Shown here in pieces: positions 8,756 to 18,353 of a DNA stretch of 64,000 nt. This DNA comes from an uncultured Fodinibius sp. Lineage in GTDB: Bacteria > Bacteroidota > Rhodothermia > Balneolales > Balneolaceae. The position numbers and the translations under genes were made by a program. The DNA lies in NCBI GenBank assembly GCA_913056235.1, contig CAJXMW010000001.1, positions 62,001 through 126,000 on the forward strand, read 5' to 3'. A model generated the notes under the pieces. It was not told the origin of the DNA. It searched no databases and saw nothing but the letters and a program-made list of their open reading frames with translations. Numbering within the stretch: the stretch's first letter is position 1; the number at the start of each line of letters is the position of its first letter.

Positions 8756-9061
8756 GTTATCGAAACCTTAGAATTCCGTTGAAAATAGAAGCCTGTATTT
8801 GTATTTTATCACAGTTTTGCGTTGGAATTGAGTTAGCGCACACAAATGTCAATCCAGACTTTTAATACCGACACTTGAACTCCAAGGGCACACCCCTTAC
8901 AATTGGCGGCAGACAACACTGCCCGCAAAAAAAGATTCAAACATCCGATCATCATCGGGTGGTCAGCACACCATTCCCTTTTCTGAAATCCGACACATTT
9001 TTTGTGGTCGGATTTTTTTTATACCTAAACTCGAACTTCTCAAAACCATTATCCCCTTCAT
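8756..9061 (+). promoter_or_regulatory. carA leader region with internal terminator
   Basis: This 306-base gap has no gene. Its second half contains short inverted words (for example CCGAT...ATCGG near 8945-8957) and ends in a strong intrinsic terminator 40 bases before the carA start. A terminator so close to the start of a pyrimidine/arginine pathway gene suggests either attenuation of carAB or the end of a short upstream transcript. I do not recognise a known riboswitch class. Confidence 0.4.
8986..9021 (+). terminator. Intrinsic terminator in carA leader
   Basis: AAATCCGAC (8986-8994) pairs with GTCGGATTT (9007-9015), extended by ACA/TGT around a T-rich loop, and is followed by a run of T to 9020. 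It is a canonical rho-independent form on the + strand. Confidence 0.75.
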
Positions 9062-10180
9062 ATGTCACTCTACAATAGAGATAAAGCTATCATTGCCCTA
9101 TCTGACGGCACCGTAGAACACGGTTATGCCATAGGTAAAAAAGGTACCACCGGCGGTGAACTTTGTTTTAACACCAGCATGGTTGGCTACCAGGAAATTT
9201 TTACCGACCCCAGTTATTATGGTCAACTAATGATGATGACTTATCCTCACATTGGAAACTACGGTACCATGAGCCGCGACGACGAGGCTCGTAAAGTAAT
9301 GATTGCCGGACTGATCGTGCGTTCCTTCTCTTGGGAGCACAGCAATCCCCAAGCCGATAGTAACCTGCAACAGTATCTCGAAGACAACGAAATTGTAGGC
9401 ATCAGCGGAATCGATACCCGCAAGCTGGTGCGTCATATACGAACCAAAGGCGTCATGAATGCCGTCATCTCTTCTACCGAACTGGACGAGGACAAGCTTG
9501 TCGAGAAGGCCAAAAACTGGGATGATATGGAAGGGCTCGAACTGGCCACCAAGGTCACCCGCAAAGAAGCACAGACCGTACACAGCGACGGACCATTTAA
9601 AGTAGCGGCCTTCGACTACGGCATTAAAAAAAGCATTATTGACAATCTGGTGGATCGGGGCTGCACACTACGTGTTTTCCCAGCCAAAGGCGATTTTAAA
9701 GAAGAACTCGACAAGTGGAATCCCGACGGTTTCTTCTTCAGCAACGGTCCCGGTGATCCCAAAGCGACCAGCGAATATGCACTGGAGATTGTCAACTATG
9801 CCAAGGAAACCGGCAAACCGATTTTCGGTATCTGCTTGGGACATCAATTAATGGCACTTTCGGAAGGCATCGGTACTAAAAAAATGTTTGTGGGACACCG
9901 CGGCGCTAACCAACCGGTCAAAAATCTTGATACGGGACTTGTCGAAATCACGACACAGAATCACGGTTTTGCCGTCGATGAAGATGATCTCGACGATTCC
10001 AAGGTGGAAGTCACTCATGTCAACTTAAATGATAAGTCCATCGAAGGACTCCGCTTTAAAAACTTTCCCGGGATGTCGGTACAATATCACCCCGAAGCAT
10101 CACCCGGACCGCACGATTCACGCTATCTCTTCGACCAGTTCATAGACATGATCAAAGAAGGCAAAAAAGAACTGGCGTAA
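9062..10180 (+). CDS. carA: Carbamoyl-phosphate synthase small chain
   Basis: Glutaminase subunit, 372 residues. It hydrolyses glutamine and channels ammonia to CarB to make carbamoyl phosphate for arginine and pyrimidine synthesis. The N-terminal CPSase small-chain domain (GELCFNTSMVGYQEIFTDPS) is followed by a class I glutamine amidotransferase domain with nucleophile Cys258 (GICLGHQ) and the His-Glu pair in QYHPEAS. It lies 89 bases upstream of carB in the same orientation, and the two are presumably co-transcribed. Confidence 0.97.
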   Translation: MSLYNRDKAIIALSDGTVEHGYAIGKKGTTGGELCFNTSMVGYQEIFTDPSYYGQLMMMTYPHIGNYGTMSRDDEARKVMIAGLIVRSFSWEHSNPQADSNLQQYLEDNEIVGISGIDTRKLVRHIRTKGVMNAVISSTELDEDKLVEKAKNWDDMEGLELATKVTRKEAQTVHSDGPFKVAAFDYGIKKSIIDNLVDRGCTLRVFPAKGDFKEELDKWNPDGFFFSNGPGDPKATSEYALEIVNYAKETGKPIFGICLGHQLMALSEGIGTKKMFVGHRGANQPVKNLDTGLVEITTQNHGFAVDEDDLDDSKVEVTHVNLNDKSIEGLRFKNFPGMSVQYHPEASPGPHDSRYLFDQFIDMIKEGKKELA

Positions 10181-10269
10181 TAATACGTAAGGGTATATGC
10201 AATACGCCCTAGCAAGAAAGAAGCAGAACGAAATTATAATCTATCAACGAATAGACCACCAACAATAGC

Positions 10270-13107
10270 ATGCCACGACGCGACGACATCGAAACCATTC
10301 TTATCATCGGATCAGGACCCATTGTCATAGGCCAAGCCTGCGAATTTGATTACTCCGGTTCCCAGGCCTGTAAATCACTGATGGACGACGGCTACCGGGT
10401 CGTACTCATCAACTCGAACCCGGCCACCATTATGACCGACCCTATGATGGCCGACGAAGTGTACCTGAAGCCCCTAACCCTTGATTCCATCAAAGAAATT
10501 GTTGAAAAAGAAGAGCCCGATGCCGTACTGCCAACCATGGGGGGCCAAACAGGGCTAAACCTCACACGGGATCTGCAGCACGAAAATTACTGGACCGAGC
10601 GCGATATCCAGATTATCGGTGTGGATATTGATGCCGTAGATATTACCGAAGATCGCCAAGAGTTCCGCGATCTGATGGATGAAATTGATATTCCGCAGTG
10701 CCGAAGCAAGGCTGCGGAATCGGTACTGGAAGCCAAAGAAATTGCCGAAGATCTTGGTGGACTTCCCATCGTCATTCGTCCCTCCTTTACGATGGGCGGT
10801 GCCGGCGGTGGTATCGTCTGGACGGAAGATGAGTTTGAAAAGAAAGTGCTGCGCGGACTGGAAATGAGTCCCGTACACCGTGTGCTCATTGAAGAATCTA
10901 TTTTCGGATGGAAAGAGTACGAGCTCGAGTTGCTGCGCGACCCCAACGACAACGTTGTGATTATTTGCACCGTCGAGAATATTGATCCCATGGGCGTGCA
11001 CACCGGTGACTCGGTTACGGTAGCACCTTCGCAGACCCTCACTGATAAACAGTTCCAGATGCTGCGCGATGCAGCCATAAAGATGATGCGCTCGATTGGT
11101 ACATTTGCCGGTGGATGTAACGTGCAATTTGCCGTAGAGCCGGGAAGCGATCGTTTTGTGGCTATTGAGATTAACCCGCGGGTAAGCCGATCGTCTGCTC
11201 TGGCCTCCAAAGCTACGGGATATCCGATTGCCAAGATTGCAACCAAGCTGGCTGTAGGATACAACCTCGACGAGCTCGACAATCCCATTACGGGCAACAC
11301 CTCGGCCTGTTTTGAGCCTTCCATCGACTACGTAATTGTGAAGGCACCGCGCTTCAACTTTGAGAAATTCCCGAATGTGGATGAAGAACTGACCACCCAG
11401 ATGAAAGCGGTGGGCGAAGTAATGTCAATCGGGCGTAACTTCCCCGAAGCACTGAACAAAGCATATCAGTCACTGGAGATTGGACGATCCGGGCTGGGCG
11501 CTGACGGCTACAATGAACTCGATCGCAAGAAAGTGCGTGAACGCCTCAAAAAACCCTACTGGGATCGCATGTTGAATATCCGAAACGCTTTTAAATTTGG
11601 CGCTTCGGTCGAAGAAATTGCCGACATCACCAAAGTTGATCCCTGGTTCCTGCAGCAGATCCGTTACATGGTATCGCTGGAGAACCGCACCGAGGGGCAG
11701 TCGCTCGACAACATCACCGAAGAGGATCTGTTTGAACTCAAGCAGGCTGGCTTTGGCGATGAACAGATTGCCTGGCTGTTGAGTAAGAGTAATGGCAAAG
11801 TTACTGAAAAAGAAGTACGCAAGAAGCGTCACGAACTTGGACTTAAGCCATCATTCAAAGTGGTGGACACCTGTGCAGCTGAGTTCCCCGCCGAAACGCC
11901 CTACTTCTACTCAGCTTATGACGGTGAAAACGAAAGTGAAGTATCAGACAAGAAGAAAGTGATGATTCTGGGCAGCGGACCCAACCGCATTGGACAGGGT
12001 ATTGAGTTCGATTATTCCTGCGTCCACGCTGTGAAAGCCGCCCAGGAAATGGGCTACGAAGCCATCATGGTGAACTGTAATCCCGAGACCGTTTCAACCG
12101 ATTTCGACACGGCTGACAAGCTCTACTTTGAGCCGGTCTTCTGGGAGCGCGTAATGGATATTTACGAACACGAGCAGCCCGAGGGCGTCATCTTGCAAGT
12201 AGGAGGACAGACAGCCCTGAAGCTCGGCAAGAAATTTGTTGAAGAAGGCATCAAGATTTTCGGTACCGACTTCGAGATGATCAACTTTGCCGAGGATCGC
12301 GGATCGTTCTCCGAATTCCTCAAAAAGCTTGATATCCCGTTTCCCTCGTATGGAACGGCCGAAGATGTGGACGGCGCCATTGAAATCGCCAACCGCATCG
12401 GCTATCCTGTACTGATTCGTCCAAGCTACGTGCTTGGTGGTCAGGGCATGCGGATTGCCGTAAAACAGGATGAGCTAGAATTTTATACCGAGCGGGTACT
12501 GGATACCCATCCCGAAAATGCGTTCCTCATCGACAAATTTCTCGAGGAAGCCGTTGAGGTGGATGTGGATGCCGTTTATGATGGCGATGACATGCATATT
12601 GCGGGAATCATGCAACACATTGAGCCCGCGGGCGTTCACTCGGGTGACTCTACGGCTGTGATACCGACCTACTCGCTCAGCGATGTAGCCATTGAAAAAA
12701 TTAAGGACTACCACGAAAAGATTGCTTCCAACATGAACATCAAAGGCTTCCTGAACGTGCAGTATGCCGTGAAGGGCGACGATGTGTATGTACTGGAAGC
12801 TAATCCCCGCTCAACACGAACGATTCCGTTTCTTGCAAAAGCCACGGGGCGTCCCGAGGCACGGATTGCGGTTAAAGTGATGCTGGGTGCTAAGCTCAAA
12901 GATTTCGACGAGAAGGACCTGACTTCAACCCTCGAAAAATGGGCAATCAAGGAACCGGTCTTTCCGTTCGATAAATTCCCCGAAGTCAAAAAAGAGCTGG
13001 GGCCGGAAATGAAATCAACCGGAGAAACCATTTACTTTATGGAAGACTTCAATGACGAACACTTTAAGAAACCGTTCGAGTTCAAAAACCTTTACCTCAG
13101 CAAGTAA
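10270..13107 (+). CDS. carB: Carbamoyl-phosphate synthase large chain, lacking the C-terminal MGS domain
   Basis: 945 residues. Two homologous ATP-grasp halves are complete: the first begins ILIIGSGPIVIGQACEFDYSG, the second VMILGSGPNRIGQGIEFDYS, each followed by a carboxy-phosphate/carbamate domain with typical NPR(V/S)SRS and NPRSTRT motifs. The protein stops shortly after the LGPEMKSTGE motif that precedes the allosteric MGS-like domain in the 1070-residue enterobacterial enzyme. The downstream 150 bases carry no MGS-like coding sequence in another frame, so this is not a simple frameshift. UMP/ornithine control through that domain should be absent. Confidence 0.95.
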   Translation: MPRRDDIETILIIGSGPIVIGQACEFDYSGSQACKSLMDDGYRVVLINSNPATIMTDPMMADEVYLKPLTLDSIKEIVEKEEPDAVLPTMGGQTGLNLTRDLQHENYWTERDIQIIGVDIDAVDITEDRQEFRDLMDEIDIPQCRSKAAESVLEAKEIAEDLGGLPIVIRPSFTMGGAGGGIVWTEDEFEKKVLRGLEMSPVHRVLIEESIFGWKEYELELLRDPNDNVVIICTVENIDPMGVHTGDSVTVAPSQTLTDKQFQMLRDAAIKMMRSIGTFAGGCNVQFAVEPGSDRFVAIEINPRVSRSSALASKATGYPIAKIATKLAVGYNLDELDNPITGNTSACFEPSIDYVIVKAPRFNFEKFPNVDEELTTQMKAVGEVMSIGRNFPEALNKAYQSLEIGRSGLGADGYNELDRKKVRERLKKPYWDRMLNIRNAFKFGASVEEIADITKVDPWFLQQIRYMVSLENRTEGQSLDNITEEDLFELKQAGFGDEQIAWLLSKSNGKVTEKEVRKKRHELGLKPSFKVVDTCAAEFPAETPYFYSAYDGENESEVSDKKKVMILGSGPNRIGQGIEFDYSCVHAVKAAQEMGYEAIMVNCNPETVSTDFDTADKLYFEPVFWERVMDIYEHEQPEGVILQVGGQTALKLGKKFVEEGIKIFGTDFEMINFAEDRGSFSEFLKKLDIPFPSYGTAEDVDGAIEIANRIGYPVLIRPSYVLGGQGMRIAVKQDELEFYTERVLDTHPENAFLIDKFLEEAVEVDVDAVYDGDDMHIAGIMQHIEPAGVHSGDSTAVIPTYSLSDVAIEKIKDYHEKIASNMNIKGFLNVQYAVKGDDVYVLEANPRSTRTIPFLAKATGRPEARIAVKVMLGAKLKDFDEKDLTSTLEKWAIKEPVFPFDKFPEVKKELGPEMKSTGETIYFMEDFNDEHFKKPFEFKNLYLSK

Positions 13108-13258
13108 TAATATTATATTTATATAGTTTTTAGCGAACGCCATCGCATGAAGCGGTGGCATCGCTATTCTATCTCCACCACACTTCCTTTTACCAAGTAG
13201 CAATTTGTAATTCAATTTTAATCTGAGAAATCAGATTAAGCACACATATCAGCGATAC

Positions 13259-15442
13259 ATGATCAAAGAAGCAAAGAACAAGCTTAATAATGTTTTCGGA
13301 TTTGAAGATTTTCGTCCACTCCAAGAAGACATCATCCAGCAGGTGATGGACAAAAAGGATGCCCTCGTCATTATGCCCACCGGCGGCGGCAAATCACTCT
13401 GCTATCAAATTCCGGCCCTGCTTTTTGACGGGCTTACCATTGTCGTTTCACCACTTATCTCACTGATGAAAGATCAGGTTGAGCAACTACTGCAGTACGA
13501 CATCCCGGCCATTTACCTGAACAGTACTCTTACGCCCAAGGAGTATGAAGAAAACGTTCAGAAGGTAAAAAACGGAGAGGTCAAGCTGTTATATATGGCT
13601 CCGGAAACGCTGATGATGGACAAGACACGAGAGCTGCTTTCCAATCAGCATGTTGACCTATTTACAATTGACGAAGCACACTGTATTTCAGAGTGGGGGC
13701 ACGATTTTCGTCCCGATTACCGCGAGCTGACCAAAGTGCGTAAGGATTTCCCCGAAGCCACTTGCTTAGCCCTCACGGCCACAGCTACACCGCGCGTTCG
13801 CGAAGACATTAAAGACATCCTTAAGTTTGGAGATTCCGATACTTTTCTTGCCAGCTTCGATCGCAAAAACCTGTTCCTGGGCGTAGCAGAAAAGGACGAT
13901 CCCCTCGAGCAAACACTCGACTTCCTGTATACTCGTAAAAAACAGTCGGGCATTATCTACTGTTTCTCCCGCAAGCAGGTTGAGGAACTTTATGTAGAAC
14001 TCAAGAAAGAAGGACACTCGGTGAAGCCCTACCATGCCGGCCTGTCTAAGAACGTACGGAATCGTAACCAAGAGGCCTTCATTCGGGATAACATACAGAT
14101 TATTGTAGCGACGATTGCCTTTGGTATGGGTATTGACAAACCCAACGTGCGTTTTGTGATGCACTACGACCTGCCCAAAAATATTGAATCTTACTACCAA
14201 CAAATCGGCCGTGCTGGCCGCGATGGGCTACGCGCCGACTGTATGGTGCTCTACGACCGCTCCGATAAGCAGAAGATTCAGTATTTCATCAACCAAAAAG
14301 AAGGGCGTGAGAAAGAGGTGGCCGAAAAGCATCTTAAAGAGATGCTGAAGTTTATGGAAACCGATAAATGTCGCCGTAAACCACTGCTGGGATATTTTGG
14401 AGAAACCTACGAAAAGGATGAGTGCAACATGTGTGATAACTGCTTGTCGGTTGATGCCGAGGTCGAAGATCTGACGGTGCAGTCGCAAAAACTACTCTCT
14501 TGCATCGTTCGTACGGACGAAGAATTCGATGCCTACTACATTGCCGACATCCTGCGAGGGTCTACCAAAGAGAAAGTGCTTGAAAATGGGCATGACGAAT
14601 TGCCCACATACAATATCGGCAACGAGTGGGCTAAAGAGCAGTGGATTCTGCTGGCCCGCATGCTGGTTAAACAGGGCTACCTAGAACGTAAAGAACAGCA
14701 TGGCGCCCTCAGTATCACCGATCAGGCCCGGGCTGTGCTCGATGGTAAAGAAAATGTCTTCGGCGTATTGGATCGCAAGGATACTGTTGTCGGCGACAAT
14801 GCCATTGAACGTACGACTTCTGAAGTGGAAAACAACTACGACAAGGACCTGTTCGAACAGCTTCGCAACAAACGAAAAGAGCTGGCCGACCAGCAGTCCG
14901 TGCCGCCCTACGCCATCTTCCCCGATACCACACTCATGGAAATGTCGTACTATTTCCCGCAGTCTAAAGACAACCTGGTCCCCATTTATGGCGTTGGATC
15001 AGTAAAACTGAAAAAGTACGCTACTGATTTCCTGGCTATCATCAACAAGTACTGCCGGGACCATGATATCGAGGAGAAAACAGACCTCATAGAAAAAAAG
15101 AAGGAGAAACTAGAAGAGTCGGGCGAAAAGTTTGAACGCATCGGCCGGGCCTATAACGACGGCAAATCAATTGACCATCTTGCTGAGCAGTACGGCGTCA
15201 AAAACGTAACCATCATCAATCACCTGAAAACATACCTGAAAGAAGGTAACGAACTGCGTCCTGAGGGTATTGTCGAAGCCTCATCGCTCTCCACCCGCAA
15301 GCGCCAAGAGGTGCTGGAAATCATGAACGAAGTACCTACACACATGCTTCGCAAGGTATATACCGAGCTGGATAAGTCCGTGGGGTACAATGAATTACGC
15401 GTGATGCAGCTGTATTATATGGCGCAACAAAACGATTCCTGA
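13259..15442 (+). CDS. recQ: ATP-dependent DNA helicase RecQ
   Basis: 727 residues. SF2 helicase core with Walker A PTGGGKS (40-46), DEAH box (138-141) and motif VI QQIGRAGRDG; a RecQ zinc-binding domain with CRR...DECNMCDNC; a winged-helix region; an HRDC domain (PYAIFPDTTLMEMSYYFPQS); and a C-terminal helix-turn-helix extension (SIDHLAEQYGVKNVTIINHL) as in the RecQ type found in Bacteroidota. It unwinds forks and recombination intermediates 3' to 5'. Single gene; a short AATCTGA/TCAGATT inverted repeat lies at 13220-13237 before the start. Confidence 0.96.
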   Translation: MIKEAKNKLNNVFGFEDFRPLQEDIIQQVMDKKDALVIMPTGGGKSLCYQIPALLFDGLTIVVSPLISLMKDQVEQLLQYDIPAIYLNSTLTPKEYEENVQKVKNGEVKLLYMAPETLMMDKTRELLSNQHVDLFTIDEAHCISEWGHDFRPDYRELTKVRKDFPEATCLALTATATPRVREDIKDILKFGDSDTFLASFDRKNLFLGVAEKDDPLEQTLDFLYTRKKQSGIIYCFSRKQVEELYVELKKEGHSVKPYHAGLSKNVRNRNQEAFIRDNIQIIVATIAFGMGIDKPNVRFVMHYDLPKNIESYYQQIGRAGRDGLRADCMVLYDRSDKQKIQYFINQKEGREKEVAEKHLKEMLKFMETDKCRRKPLLGYFGETYEKDECNMCDNCLSVDAEVEDLTVQSQKLLSCIVRTDEEFDAYYIADILRGSTKEKVLENGHDELPTYNIGNEWAKEQWILLARMLVKQGYLERKEQHGALSITDQARAVLDGKENVFGVLDRKDTVVGDNAIERTTSEVENNYDKDLFEQLRNKRKELADQQSVPPYAIFPDTTLMEMSYYFPQSKDNLVPIYGVGSVKLKKYATDFLAIINKYCRDHDIEEKTDLIEKKKEKLEESGEKFERIGRAYNDGKSIDHLAEQYGVKNVTIINHLKTYLKEGNELRPEGIVEASSLSTRKRQEVLEIMNEVPTHMLRKVYTELDKSVGYNELRVMQLYYMAQQNDS

Positions 15443-15465
15443 TCTTCTTTTATTGATCGCCTCTC

Positions 15466-15504
15466 CCAATCTCGTTACGAAATTGAGCTTCGTAACGAGA
15501 TTGG
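15466..15504. terminator. 16-bp perfect stem-loop after recQ
   Basis: CCAATCTCGTTACGAA (15466-15481), a 7-base loop (ATTGAGC) and its exact complement (15489-15504). No T-run follows, so it is not a textbook terminator; it may protect the recQ transcript end or be an intergenic palindromic repeat. Confidence 0.5.
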
Positions 15505-15621
15505 ATCATCTGACCAGATCTACCCTAATCTATTTCGTTGCCCGCCTATCATTTATGTCACATCTGAGGTGATCTTTTCTTATCATATAGTTTCAAATAG
15601 CATCCAATCAGAAACTATTCT

Positions 15622-16830
15622 ATGAGCTCTAGTAACATTGTTGTGGCATTTGGTGGGACATCTCCTGAACACGAAGTGTCGGTCCTTTCGGCCATGCAGG
15701 TTATCGCCTCGCTGAAAGATTCCAACTATGATCTAGTTCCGTTGTATATCACCAAATCAGGTCGCTGGCTGACTGGCGAACCACTGCAGGATATCGAGAA
15801 CTTTCAAAACCTGGATGTTTTGAAAGAACAGGCAACGCCCTGTACTTTTTCGCATGATGACTTGGGTAAACCCATTCTGCTCGAAACCGAAAAGAAAGGA
15901 TTTTTCAGTTCGCCCGAGAGCTACTCCATCCACGCGGTAATTCCAGCTTTTCATGGCTCAGAAGGCGAAAACGGTGCCTTCCAGGGCACCTGCGAGATGT
16001 ATAACATTCCCTTTGCGGGCAGTGGCGTCTTTGCCTCCAGCCTGGGGATGGACAAAGTGAAAGCCAAGGACATCTGCCGGACACACGATATCCCGGTTGT
16101 TGATGGGTACGACTTTTTTGAGAGTGAGTGGGAACAGGACCAGAAAAGTATATTAACACTGGCTGACCAATTAGGATATCCCGTGGTACTCAAACCAGTA
16201 ACGCTGGGCAGCAGCATTGGGGTAACTAAAGCTACTAACCAAGATGAGTTGATCGAGGCTATTGAAAATGGCTTCCGGTATGATGAAAATCTGATGGTCG
16301 AAAAAGCGGTATCGCCATTAACAGAAATTAACTGCTCGGTGCTGGGCACTGCTGATGATTTACAGACGAGTGTCTGTGAACAGCCGCTCGGACAAGAAGA
16401 GACGCTTTCTTTTGAGGATAAATACCAGTCTGATGGAGACGGGTCAAAAGGCATGGCTTCGGCTGATCGCATTATTCCCGCTGAAATTTCCGATGAGCTG
16501 ACAAAAAAAATCCGGTCATTATCTGCACAAATATTTAAATTATTCCGTGCTAGTGGAGTAGCTCGGCTCGACTTTCTGCTAAACTCCGAAACCAACGAAC
16601 TTTATTTCAATGAAATTAACACCATACCCGGCTCGTTTTCGTTTTACCTATGGGAGGAAAGCGGAATGAATATGCGGGAATTAATGCTCAAACTAATCGA
16701 GATCGCTCTCAAAAAAAATCGCAAAAAAATGGGACGAATTCGATCATATGAGACGAATTTACTTGACGAGAAGGCTGTACAGGGAATCAAAGGATTGAAA
16801 GGAAAAGAGAATCAATCCCAAGACAGCTAA
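15622..16830 (+). CDS. ddl: D-alanine--D-alanine ligase
   Basis: 402 residues. ATP-grasp ligase that makes the D-Ala-D-Ala dipeptide of peptidoglycan. Recognised by the N-terminal GGTSPEHEVSVLSA signature, the VVLKPVTLGSSIGVTKA loop and the C-terminal RLDFLLN...YFNEINTIPGSFSFYLW metal/ATP site. It is longer than the usual 300-360 residues because of a basic C-terminal tail of about 40 residues rich in Lys/Arg after the conserved core; the role of the tail is unknown. The OppA-like gene starts 24 bases downstream. Confidence 0.94.
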   Translation: MSSSNIVVAFGGTSPEHEVSVLSAMQVIASLKDSNYDLVPLYITKSGRWLTGEPLQDIENFQNLDVLKEQATPCTFSHDDLGKPILLETEKKGFFSSPESYSIHAVIPAFHGSEGENGAFQGTCEMYNIPFAGSGVFASSLGMDKVKAKDICRTHDIPVVDGYDFFESEWEQDQKSILTLADQLGYPVVLKPVTLGSSIGVTKATNQDELIEAIENGFRYDENLMVEKAVSPLTEINCSVLGTADDLQTSVCEQPLGQEETLSFEDKYQSDGDGSKGMASADRIIPAEISDELTKKIRSLSAQIFKLFRASGVARLDFLLNSETNELYFNEINTIPGSFSFYLWEESGMNMRELMLKLIEIALKKNRKKMGRIRSYETNLLDEKAVQGIKGLKGKENQSQDS

Positions 16831-16854
16831 TCACTATTAATCAATATTGCACCT

Positions 16855-18342
16855 ATGAAATCATTAGTAGATCAACATAAACTACTGGCGCTGGCAGCAG
16901 TGCTGCTCCTGTTTGCAGGATGCAAACAGCCTGAAACCATCGTTGTGAACCAAAGCCCATCGGTAGCTCCGTCAAACGACACGACCGCAACAGATACTTC
17001 AAAAAATGAGGCTAGTTTTCGGCAGCTCCTTATTGGCGAATATAACTCAATTTCTACGCTGGATCCCCTTTTTGTTGATAACGCATCGGCAATGCGGGCT
17101 GTGCAATTGGTCTATGAAGGCCTTGTACGGCTGGATAGCAATGGTTCGGTTGTGCCGGGCTTAGCCAAGAATTGGGATGTGCGAAACGATTCGCTTGAAT
17201 ACACCTTTCACCTCCGGCCTGATATTTTTTATCACGACAGTGACGTCTTTAGCACCGGTACAGGACGTAAACTGGCTGCCAGTGACGTAAAATATGTATT
17301 CGAACGGATGGCCCATGGCGGGGTTCCACCCAAAGCGGCCCATATGTTTATGGATATCAAAGGATTCAATTCCTATTACCAGGAGCAACGTGAAGTTTAT
17401 AATCCGGCTGACCGTAACCTGAAGGGCATCTCCGGTATCAAAACGCCTAATGACACGACCGTTGTTTTTGAGCTTAACGCTCCCGATGCGCAGTTCCTGA
17501 AAAAGCTTGCCACCCCGCTGGCTGTTATTTATCCACGCGAAGCGGTGGGACAATCCCTCAATTCATTTTCCCCCGTCGGTACCGGACCGTTTAATTTCTC
17601 CTCGCGCTCCGCTGATTCTACCCTCATCTTTTCCAAATTCCAGAATTATTATAACGCTTCCGACATCAACTTAAATCGGGTGGATATCATTACTAACCAC
17701 TCCGAATCTGCACTCTTTCGTGCCATGGGTACCAACGATATTTACCTGTTGCCCCAGCTCGGACCCCAGTTGCTCAAAAACCTCGCTGAACCCAACAGGC
17801 GGCTTAAAGCTTCGTATCAGGATCGCTACAAATTGCAAGTTACCAATGGAGCCACCGAGTTTGTCTTGCGCTTTAATCCGGAGGCAAACTTGTCATCCGC
17901 TACGGCCCAGACTATTTCAACCTTGGCTAGATCAGACTCATCATACGTTAGCGGCTTTCCGGGAAACATTGTTACAGCTGACATTGCTGACACGAGAACC
18001 ATCGACACATCGAACCTAGGTGGACAAATTTACGCTACCTTTTCGCAAAATCCCTTTGTGCGTACCTACCTTGGCCAACTCTCCCAACAATTGAGTAACT
18101 ATAACACAAGTTTGCAGATGATCAAGATACAGGCGCCATCACGTAATACCGGATTGCTATTTACAGCCAACTATCCCCTTATTCCGGATGCCCGGTGGAA
18201 CACTTACAAGGACTTGTTCCGGTTCCACGTCAAACAGGCAGCGCTGTTGCGTTCAGAAATCAGGGGGCTCAACTTTAATCACTATCCGTGGTGGCTCGAC
18301 CTCAGAGGCGTAACACTGCCGGCAGCGGAACGCTTGAATTAG
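16855..18342 (+). CDS. ABC-type peptide-binding lipoprotein (SBP family 5)
   Basis: 495-residue extracytoplasmic solute-binding protein of the OppA/DppA family. The lipobox LFAGC sets Cys about residue 22 as the lipid anchor. The mature part shows the family start (STLDPLFVDNASAMRAVQLV YEGLVRLD) and the PGLAKNWDV...FHLRPDIFYHDSD pattern. No ABC permease or ATPase is encoded nearby, so it either serves a distant transporter or has another binding role. It sits between ddl and nadK with 24- and 11-base gaps, so it may share their transcript. Confidence 0.86.
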   Translation: MKSLVDQHKLLALAAVLLLFAGCKQPETIVVNQSPSVAPSNDTTATDTSKNEASFRQLLIGEYNSISTLDPLFVDNASAMRAVQLVYEGLVRLDSNGSVVPGLAKNWDVRNDSLEYTFHLRPDIFYHDSDVFSTGTGRKLAASDVKYVFERMAHGGVPPKAAHMFMDIKGFNSYYQEQREVYNPADRNLKGISGIKTPNDTTVVFELNAPDAQFLKKLATPLAVIYPREAVGQSLNSFSPVGTGPFNFSSRSADSTLIFSKFQNYYNASDINLNRVDIITNHSESALFRAMGTNDIYLLPQLGPQLLKNLAEPNRRLKASYQDRYKLQVTNGATEFVLRFNPEANLSSATAQTISTLARSDSSYVSGFPGNIVTADIADTRTIDTSNLGGQIYATFSQNPFVRTYLGQLSQQLSNYNTSLQMIKIQAPSRNTGLLFTANYPLIPDARWNTYKDLFRFHVKQAALLRSEIRGLNFNHYPWWLDLRGVTLPAAERLN

Positions 18343-18353
18343 GTTTGGAGACG

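Noticed and set aside
8875-9078. A 67-residue reading frame before carA
   Set aside because: It reads through the leader terminator and overlaps the carA start; composition is not protein-like.
13108-13258. A frameshifted MGS domain for CarB
   Set aside because: No frame in this gap encodes MGS-like sequence and the gap is too short for the 130-residue domain.
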